Virus record (IMG/VR): IMGVR_UViG_3300027881_000050
Span: 1 to 31,315 of that record
DNA length: 31,315 nt
Direction: 5' to 3' (one strand)
Origin: a virus
Positions 25,701 to 31,315 of the stretch are shown here, in pieces; position 1 is the stretch's first letter, and every line of letters starts with the position of its first letter. The position numbers and the translations under genes were made by a program. The notes beneath the pieces were generated by a model, which saw only the letters and a list, made by a program, of their open reading frames with translations, did not search any database and was not told the origin of the DNA.

Positions 25701-25991
25701 TTAGCCCTTAAATCGAGCGTAAATTTCAATTGAAGTCAAGTTGCCCACTTTCTCAGCAGTTCCAAAGGTAACAGACGCATGAAAAAACCAAATACCTTCT
25801 TGATCAAGATCATCTTCCACAGTTTGGTACTCTAAATAATATTCGTCCTCAATTGAAGCAATCCATGATCCCTCAGTTCCGTCAGGTTTCTGATAAAGAA
25901 TTTTTGGGTTTGTTGCTCCAAGAAGACTATTTATACAATCAATCCGAATTAAGGGATCGTCGTCAACATAAAATTTCTGTTCATCTGTCAT
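25701..25991 (-). CDS. BppU-like small beta protein
   Basis: This 96-residue protein starts MTDEQKFYVDDDPLIRIDC. The ATG at 25991 follows the preceding stop by one base, with GGAGAG upstream. The sequence resembles the BppU-type N-terminal module of phage upper baseplate proteins (ILYQKPDGTEGSWIAS, LEYQTVEDDLDQEGIWFFHASV): an Ig-like beta-sandwich that holds fibres or attaches to the virion. It is short, consisting of that module alone. It is probably a fibre adaptor or decoration element for the adjacent repeat protein. Assignment is by pattern resemblance. Confidence 0.72.
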   Translation of the reverse strand: MTDEQKFYVDDDPLIRIDCINSLLGATNPKILYQKPDGTEGSWIASIEDEYYLEYQTVEDDLDQEGIWFFHASVTFGTAEKVGNLTSIEIYARFKG

Positions 25992-25992
25992 A

Positions 25993-28974
25993 TTAATATC
26001 TCTCCGTTTCAGTCTGAGAAACCAACTCGATTACCAATGAAATTCCAGAGTCTAACATAAGTATTGCTGGAAGTTTAGAAACCATTGGAAGTACCGCTGA
26101 AAGACGAGAACTTCTTGCTATCGTCATAGAAATCTGAGATTCTTCTTCTACTGTAATTCCCAACAATGATTTCAAAAGAATAATTGCTCTTCTTAAAATT
26201 CTAGAAATTGCTAAAAGTGTATCGGTGATTCCTACAGAATCAGCAAGAACAACAATAATTCCTCTAATAGCTACAATCGCATCAGTAATTCCAACGGCAT
26301 TACTTATTGAAACTACCCCGGCATAAATTTTACTTAAGGCATCTGTTATCCCCATCGAATCAGTTAGACTTCTCCTAAACTGTCCAATTCTACTAAAGAC
26401 ATCAGTGACTCCAACAAAACCAGCGATTGAAATTACTCCAGAGTAACTCCGACTTAATACATCAGTTATTCCCACCGTATCAATTAATGTCGTAATTAAT
26501 ACAAGTGTCGAAGAAAACACATCGGTAATTCCGACAGTATCGACAAGTACCACAATTCTTCCTACCGAGATAGAAATCGTATCGGTGATTCCTTCTGCAT
26601 CGAAGATTGGTCTTATAAATGTTCCAACCTTGGAAAGAACATCTGTGATTCCCACTGGGTCAGACAAACCTATCACAAAATCAATCGATAGAGAAACAAC
26701 GTCTGTAATTCCCACATTATCCAGTAAAACTACGATCCTACCAATTGACACAAAAACTATATCAGTTGCTCCCACATTATCCAGTAAAACTACGATCTTA
26801 CCAATTGACGTAAAAACCACATCAGTTATTCCCACATTATCCAGTAAAACTACGATCCTACCAACGGACACGGAAACCACATCGGTTATTCCTACAGTAT
26901 CGACAAGTGCCACAATTCTCCCTACTGCTGTAGAAAGAATATCAGTGCTTCCAACAGTATCAGCAACACCTCTAATATAGGTTCCAATCTTTGTTAAAGT
27001 ATCAGTGATTCCAACCGTGTCTACTAAAGTTGCTAAGATTGCTACAAATACACCAACAGTATCTGTTATACCAATTGTGTCCGCTATGTTTATAACATAC
27101 TCTATTATAATTGAGGTGGTATCTGTGATCCCTTCTGCATCAGAAAGTGCTCTTATAAATGTACCAACTTTAAATATAGCATCTGTAATTCCTAGAGTAT
27201 CTACTAACACTACAATAACATCTACTGATGTTGAAACAACGTCCGTAATTCCAAGAACATCGCCCACAACACTTCTTACAAGATATCTTATAGTTGTTAC
27301 TATGTCAGTGATTGAAACTGCGTCAGCAAGAGCCACAATTCTTCCTACCGATTTAGAAACAATGTCTGTAATCCCAACGAGATCAGTGAGAATTATAAGT
27401 TTCTCTACCGATTTAGAAATAATGTCTGTAATCCCAACGGGATCAACAATTGCCAACACATACTGAACCGAGATAGAAAGTACGTCCGTGACTCCTATTG
27501 TATCTGCTAATGATACAATCCTCCCGATTAATATTGAAGCTGTATCAGTAATTCCTTCGACATCAGTAATACTTCTGATATAAGTTCCAACTTTTGATAC
27601 TGTGTCTGTAATACTGATTGAATCAACTAAAACAACTACTTTTTCAATCGCTGTTATAAATATGTCCGTAATCCCTACAGCATCAACAACGAACACTATT
27701 CTTCCCACTGATTTAGAAATAGTGTCGGTAATTCCTACAGGATCAACTAAACCTTTTACATAATCAAGTGCAATGGTTAATACATCGGTAGTTCCAACCG
27801 AATCAGTAAGTCCTATTACCTTTCCAACGATAATTGCAATTGTATCAGTAATATCAACCGTTTCTAAAAGACTTACAACAACACCTTTTGCAGTTGATAT
27901 AACATCCGTAATTCCTACAGTATCAACCAATGTAACAAATATAGTTAGAAGAGTGTTTATATTGTCTGTGATTCCGACTGCATCAGAAATGCTTCTTATA
28001 AAGGCTCCAATAATACTTATAACATCAGTAATACCTTCGGCATCGGCAATACTTCTTACATATGTACCGATTAAAGACATGGTATCAGTGATTCCTACTG
28101 CATCTGTTAAAGAAACGATTCTTCCTACTATCGTAGATAAAGCATCAGTGATCCCAACGGCATCTGTAAGTACAGCAAATCTAGCATCTCCCGAAAGAGC
28201 ACCACCAATACTCCAAATCAAACCCTCAAGCTCAGTTAAACGAGTTTCGATAACAGAAATTACGTCAGTGATTCCTACAGTGTCTGCTAAACTTACTATA
28301 CGACCAACAATTAATGATATTACATCAGTGATTTCTTCTGTATCCGCAAGAAAAATTGTTATTTGTCGTGCAGTCGATAAAGCATCTGTGATTCCTACAG
28401 TGTCTGCTAAAGCTACAACTACTTCAACAAGAGTAGAAATAGTATCAGTTATACCAACCGTGTCTACAAGAGCTACGATAACTCCTACAAATGTGTCTAT
28501 AGTATCAGTGCTTCCAACAGTATCAGCAACACCTCTAATATAGGTTCCAATCTTTATTAAAGTATCAGTGATTCCAACCGTGTCCGCTAAACCTTTAATA
28601 AACGTTCCTATTTTAGAAATTGCGTCTGTTATTCCTACTGAGTCAGCGACGGCTTTAATAAGTCCTCTAGCATTGGTTACAGTATCAGTGATGCCAAGTG
28701 CATCTACTAAGGCTGCATAAATGGCTTCGCCGGATACAGGCTCATCGAAGCCTATCTCTCTTGCAAGCCACCCTGTATCTCCCGTGGTTTCACTATAGCA
28801 ATCAAAGCCAGTCGTAGTTATGCTGGTTGCGCCCGTTCCCTTACATGGAGAAGCCGTACTATAGCTGGTAACAAAAACCATAGGCGTTGAATCGAAGGTA
28901 TCAGCAAATGTTACGGCTTCCTGAGCCTTTGAAACCTGTTGGTCGTGGATACCACTGTCATACTGCTTTGCCAT
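25993..28974 (-). CDS. Repeat-rich putative fibre protein with 41 copies of a 20-residue GITD repeat
   Basis: This 993-residue protein begins with an H-type-lectin-like module (about residues 20-75, including FADTFDSTPMV and ITTTGFDCY), homologous to the second module of the gene two upstream. From about residue 88 to 930 it is built of 41 units of 20 residues whose core is D-x-V-G-I-T-D, with alternating hydrophobic residues between cores (VGRIVSLADTVGITD). One non-repeat block (LEGLIWSIGGALSGD) sits near residue 255. A short basic/hydrophobic end (ILRRAIILLKSLLGIT; ISMTIARSSRL) follows. The start has GGAG nine bases upstream. No signal peptide or sorting motif is visible. Neighbours are other fibre-type genes and the portal. 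The most likely role is a long adsorption fibre or surface decoration whose lectin head binds sugar. The repeat fold is unknown to me. Confidence 0.8.
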   Translation of the reverse strand: MAKQYDSGIHDQQVSKAQEAVTFADTFDSTPMVFVTSYSTASPCKGTGATSITTTGFDCYSETTGDTGWLAREIGFDEPVSGEAIYAALVDALGITDTVTNARGLIKAVADSVGITDAISKIGTFIKGLADTVGITDTLIKIGTYIRGVADTVGSTDTIDTFVGVIVALVDTVGITDTISTLVEVVVALADTVGITDALSTARQITIFLADTEEITDVISLIVGRIVSLADTVGITDVISVIETRLTELEGLIWSIGGALSGDARFAVLTDAVGITDALSTIVGRIVSLTDAVGITDTMSLIGTYVRSIADAEGITDVISIIGAFIRSISDAVGITDNINTLLTIFVTLVDTVGITDVISTAKGVVVSLLETVDITDTIAIIVGKVIGLTDSVGTTDVLTIALDYVKGLVDPVGITDTISKSVGRIVFVVDAVGITDIFITAIEKVVVLVDSISITDTVSKVGTYIRSITDVEGITDTASILIGRIVSLADTIGVTDVLSISVQYVLAIVDPVGITDIISKSVEKLIILTDLVGITDIVSKSVGRIVALADAVSITDIVTTIRYLVRSVVGDVLGITDVVSTSVDVIVVLVDTLGITDAIFKVGTFIRALSDAEGITDTTSIIIEYVINIADTIGITDTVGVFVAILATLVDTVGITDTLTKIGTYIRGVADTVGSTDILSTAVGRIVALVDTVGITDVVSVSVGRIVVLLDNVGITDVVFTSIGKIVVLLDNVGATDIVFVSIGRIVVLLDNVGITDVVSLSIDFVIGLSDPVGITDVLSKVGTFIRPIFDAEGITDTISISVGRIVVLVDTVGITDVFSSTLVLITTLIDTVGITDVLSRSYSGVISIAGFVGVTDVFSRIGQFRRSLTDSMGITDALSKIYAGVVSISNAVGITDAIVAIRGIIVVLADSVGITDTLLAISRILRRAIILLKSLLGITVEEESQISMTIARSSRLSAVLPMVSKLPAILMLDSGISLVIELVSQTETERY
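26200..28710 (-). repeat. 60-bp tandem coding repeat array (41 units)
   Basis: A near-perfect 60-bp period runs for about 2.5 kb, always in frame. Each unit carries an ATCAGT/GTCTGT-type core on the plus strand, encoding GITD on the minus strand. The only phase change is one extra codon near 27290-27303, and one 60-bp unit at about 28183-28250 has no core. Units vary in the rest of the sequence, so this is an old array with recent local copies (26701-26880). It is coding, not intergenic, and has no invariant repeat with unique spacers, so it is not a CRISPR. Confidence 0.93.
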
Positions 28975-28978
28975 CTAC

Positions 28979-29629
28979 TTATGCTCCACACCTATCGCAA
29001 TTGCCTGTTCGCATTCCTTGGGGATTGAAATTGTAGCTGCACGTATCAATCAAACGGATGTCTTGCTCAAAATATGGAAAAGCACCACAACGCTTGGGCT
29101 TACCTCCTGATACGTGCCAACTGCAACCATCCTGGCTTACGTTCATGCAAGGAAATCCCTCGTCAGGATGGTTCATTTCCCAACCCCACTCCGGGTCATC
29201 TTCCTCATTCAAATCTGGGTCGCCACTGGTAGCAAGTTGGAAGAGGTCTATTGCCTCACCATGCACAAGATAGATATTAGCAATGCGGTCTAAATCTAAT
29301 GAAAAGATAAGATGGCAACATTTATTTAGCATATCTGGATTATCTGCCCTAAAGTTCACAAGGTCAACATCAGGGTGGATAACGGAAAGAAGATCAATTT
29401 TGGCTTGTCGATCAGCCTCTACTTCTGTTAAAATCCCTTCTGCTAGTAGTTCTAATTTCCGTTGTTTATAGATAGCAAAACATTCTTCATTGTCTAAATA
29501 TGGACGATTCTCAATCGGCTTTTCCGCTAAATCCGAAAATTTATGGCTACTTTCCCAAGCACCCTTCGGCCAATTTCTTGCTTCATCTGGATGTACATCT
29601 TTCTTTTTCCTATTATAATTGACAGTCAT
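28979..29629 (-). CDS. YkgJ-like cysteine-cluster protein (PF03692-like)
   Basis: This 216-residue protein starts MTVNYNRKKKDVHPDEA. I prefer the ATG at 29629, which overlaps the previous stop by one base (TAATG) and has GGGAG eight bases upstream, over an earlier start that would run 48 bases into the neighbour. Nine cysteines lie at 50, 104, 105, 161, 169, 181, 197, 211 and 214. The pattern KCCHLIFSLDLDRIA then PCM, GCSWH, RCGAFPYF and TCSYNF resembles the CxxCC...C...C...C family, which includes YkgJ and the flagellin methylase FliB and is thought to bind iron-sulfur or zinc. The C-terminal CxxC could complete a site. The role is unknown; it may modify a fibre or host surface protein. Confidence 0.75.
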   Translation of the reverse strand: MTVNYNRKKKDVHPDEARNWPKGAWESSHKFSDLAEKPIENRPYLDNEECFAIYKQRKLELLAEGILTEVEADRQAKIDLLSVIHPDVDLVNFRADNPDMLNKCCHLIFSLDLDRIANIYLVHGEAIDLFQLATSGDPDLNEEDDPEWGWEMNHPDEGFPCMNVSQDGCSWHVSGGKPKRCGAFPYFEQDIRLIDTCSYNFNPQGMRTGNCDRCGA

Positions 29630-30129
29630 TAACTTGTCTCCCAAAAACCATTCGTATACATCGCTACCCAGTTGCAATTGTCCCCCGCCACTTTTATTTC
29701 CGTCGCCACATCACAGCCCGTGGTCGTGATGTTAGCCGCTGATGTTTTTCCACCCTTCCAGTCCGTCGCCCCTCCGGAATATCCAGTAATCACTATCGGA
29801 GCAGAGGCAAACGTGTCGTTAAATGAAACTGCCTCAAGTATCTTTGTGACAGCTACTTGCAAAGTACCGCTGTCCATTTCTGGATGTGTACCTGCCGCAC
29901 CCGCATCGTATCCAGGCTCTTTTGCCAAATATCTCAATCCGGTAACTTCCCCGCCTACGTCTGCTTGGGTGGTGGTTACACTACCCTCCTCGACCATTGA
30001 CTTCTTTTTATCTGTGTCCGCCGCAACAATAAGGTCAACGGGGGCACTATCAAAGGTGTCGTTGAAATCTTCTGTATTGGATTGGGCCGCCGTTATAGTC
30101 CAAATATCTGCGTCTGTCATTAAAGCCAC
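29629..30129 (-). CDS. Tandem H-type-lectin-like module protein
   Basis: This 166-residue protein contains two related modules. The first, around residues 18-75, has DFNDTFDSAPVDL. The second, around 98-158, has VSFNDTFASAPIV, ITTTGCDVATE and NWVAMY. The pattern (aromatic-x-x-Thr-Phe-x-x-x-Pro, then an ITTTG segment, then Trp) resembles the H-type lectin domain, which binds N-acetylgalactosamine-type sugars in animals and occurs in phage fibres. A GTG at 30129 is supported by GGAGG six bases upstream; the ATG three codons later would be at 15 bases from it. The GTG overlaps the previous stop by one base (TAGTG). The third module of this type starts the 993-residue repeat protein. The protein probably caps or decorates fibres. 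Lectin function is inference. Confidence 0.75.
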   Translation of the reverse strand: MALMTDADIWTITAAQSNTEDFNDTFDSAPVDLIVAADTDKKKSMVEEGSVTTTQADVGGEVTGLRYLAKEPGYDAGAAGTHPEMDSGTLQVAVTKILEAVSFNDTFASAPIVITGYSGGATDWKGGKTSAANITTTGCDVATEIKVAGDNCNWVAMYTNGFWETS

Positions 30130-31315
30130 TATCCTCCTCCTTTAGCAATACCACGCATAACTCCACGATTGGCTCCTCTACGACTAGCAAAACCTTCTCC
30201 ACCACCTTCCTCATATTCTAGATGAAGTTCTGGGGCCTTTCCAGTATCATCATCCCAACTGTAATAATTCATAAACACAGATGACGATCCATTGTCAAGG
30301 TGTAGCATCACCAAGTCTTGATTTGCATTCCATCCACCACGATCAAAAATATCAGCGAGAACGGTCTTTAATTCTGGTGTGTCATAAGGGGTACTACCCC
30401 CTGCCCATGCTGATGGCGTCCAATCAACCCCTGTGGCTGTGGTATTTCTATCCTTAACCTTCTCTCCAGCCGAATCTGCAAATTCTGGAGCATCATCAAT
30501 AGCCTCGCCGTAGAGTGTAGAAAGTACCGAGGTAGGGCTCACGTTAGAGTCATTAGATACCAACGTAAGATATGCTGTTTGTACGATTGGCGTATTTGGA
30601 ACATTGACTGTCTGAAAACGCATACCTGATTCAAAAATATCCGTTGACCAATGACCAACCATAAGAGTACCGTCCAGGTCTATACCACCAGCATCCTCCA
30701 GAGCATCGTCTAGACTTGCCCCTACTACCTCATCGACATCAGTATCCACCATGACTGGAAAAGTTGCATTGGTGATGAAGTCCATTGGGACTAAGTGTGT
30801 AATGTATAAAACGTTACCAACCTTCTTGAATCTGAGCGTACCTAATTGCTGAGTTCCACCAGAATCCCATGACTTCGGTAGACCAAACCACCAGATTGCG
30901 TTGTCACCGCTATCTCGAAATTCAACGTATCCTTGTGTATCACGATCTTGCTGATGTCCAAGCATTCCCCATTCTTCCCCGTTGATATAAGGCGTCACAC
31001 CTGACGAATGGGCAAAAATCATATTCAACGCAAGAACAGGATTACCACCGTCGATGATATACTGCTCCATTGTTGGAAGGTCAGTTAATACACCGATTGT
31101 CAATAACTTTCTTAGCCTTTCCGATTGTGCTTGCCAAGAGAAATCCAACCCTGGTCCATAACCATCTTCCCAGAATAGTTTATTGCCGCCTTCAATAGAA
31201 GCGACTACAGACTGAGGTATCTCAATCTGCTGAATCTGTTCTAGATCATTGGTATATTGGAGAGCGTGGGGCTGGAATCTTACCCATTCGTCGTTAACGG
31301 GGTTTCGATATTCAA
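30129..31315 (-). CDS. DNRLRE-like structural protein (partial, 5' end outside window)
   Basis: The frame is open to the right window edge, so the start lies outside; 395 codons are seen. A TTG at 31148 inside the frame is not its real start because sensible coding sequence continues beyond it (NPVNDEWVRFQPHALQY). The N-terminal half contains LWFGLPKSWDSG-style sequence and a beta-rich module (LRFKKVGNVLYITHLVPMDF) also seen in large phage structural proteins. The second half (FESGMRFQTVNVPNTPIVQT to APELHLEYE) resembles DNRLRE/jelly-roll modules that decorate surfaces. The C-terminus is glycine/arginine rich (RRGANRGVMRG). It is part of a virion decoration or fibre; the family assignment is by resemblance and not certain. 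Confidence 0.72.
   Translation of the reverse strand, partial: EYRNPVNDEWVRFQPHALQYTNDLEQIQQIEIPQSVVASIEGGNKLFWEDGYGPGLDFSWQAQSERLRKLLTIGVLTDLPTMEQYIIDGGNPVLALNMIFAHSSGVTPYINGEEWGMLGHQQDRDTQGYVEFRDSGDNAIWWFGLPKSWDSGGTQQLGTLRFKKVGNVLYITHLVPMDFITNATFPVMVDTDVDEVVGASLDDALEDAGGIDLDGTLMVGHWSTDIFESGMRFQTVNVPNTPIVQTAYLTLVSNDSNVSPTSVLSTLYGEAIDDAPEFADSAGEKVKDRNTTATGVDWTPSAWAGGSTPYDTPELKTVLADIFDRGGWNANQDLVMLHLDNGSSSVFMNYYSWDDDTGKAPELHLEYEEGGGEGFASRRGANRGVMRGIAKGGG

Noticed and set aside
27773-28543. Long plus-strand reading frame of 256 residues opposite the repeat gene
   Set aside because: It is the antisense of the 60-bp repeats, repetitive because the real gene is, has no ribosome site, and all other genes are on the minus strand.
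26200-28710. CRISPR-like array with a 60-bp period
   Set aside because: The period is coding on the minus strand, in frame throughout, units drift without invariant repeats and there are no unique spacers or cas genes.
29630-29677. Earlier start for the cysteine-cluster protein
   Set aside because: It overlaps the previous gene by 49 bp, while the TAATG junction with GGGAG upstream explains the start at 29629.
29672-30145. Plus-strand 157-residue frame
   Set aside because: It lies opposite the lectin-like gene, which has a strong ribosome site, translational coupling and recognisable modules.

Overview
The window is a contiguous block of late (structural) genes from a tailed, siphovirus-like double-stranded DNA phage or prophage with an HK97-type capsid. 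Every credible gene lies on the minus strand, so the transcription order runs from about 31315 down to 1. Coding density is very high: the two largest gaps are about 100 bp, no stretch over 300 bases lacks a gene, and many junctions are TAATG, ATGA or similar stop/start overlaps. The standard genetic code fits all genes. I saw no tRNA, rRNA, CRISPR, IS element, integrase, repressor or terminase. Base composition looks roughly 40-45% GC by eye. The GH25 muramidase and its C-terminal SH3-like repeat suggest a Gram-positive-type host wall. Host assignment beyond that would be a guess.

Layout in reading direction. (1) About 31315-25701 is a fibre/decoration cassette placed upstream of the portal: a DNRLRE-like structural protein cut by the right window edge, a protein with two H-type-lectin-like modules, a nine-cysteine YkgJ-like protein, a 993-residue protein made mostly of 41 copies of a 20-residue repeat, and a small BppU-like protein. 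(2) About 25666-20514 is the head module: portal, a zinc-ribbon protein, an unknown small protein, a prohead protease fused to a very acidic scaffold-like tail, and a major capsid protein with an inserted Ig/FnIII-like domain. A terminator-like hairpin follows the capsid gene. (3) About 20407-16713 is the neck and tail-tube module: head-tail connector, gp10-like protein, tail terminator-like protein, an unknown protein, the tail tube protein followed by a second terminator-like hairpin, and the G/GT tail chaperones. The chaperones carry a clear U UUU UUC slippery site for a -1 frameshift. (4) About 16712-8774 holds the 1484-residue tape measure, a Dit-like distal tail protein with internal duplications, and a Tal/hub-like protein. 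(5) About 8774-974 is the tail-tip fibre cassette, including three paralogous fibres that end in His-rich collar-like domains. (6) The left edge (973-1) carries a GH25 endolysin cut by the window end.

Together these genes build the capsid (protease, scaffold, capsid, portal), join it to a long non-contractile tail (about 220 nm if tape measure length follows the usual ~0.15 nm per residue), fit the tail with a large adsorption apparatus, and end with a cell-wall hydrolase. The least ordinary parts are the 60-bp-period repeat gene at 25993-28974, the cysteine-cluster protein lodged among fibre genes, and the fibre cassette upstream of the portal.
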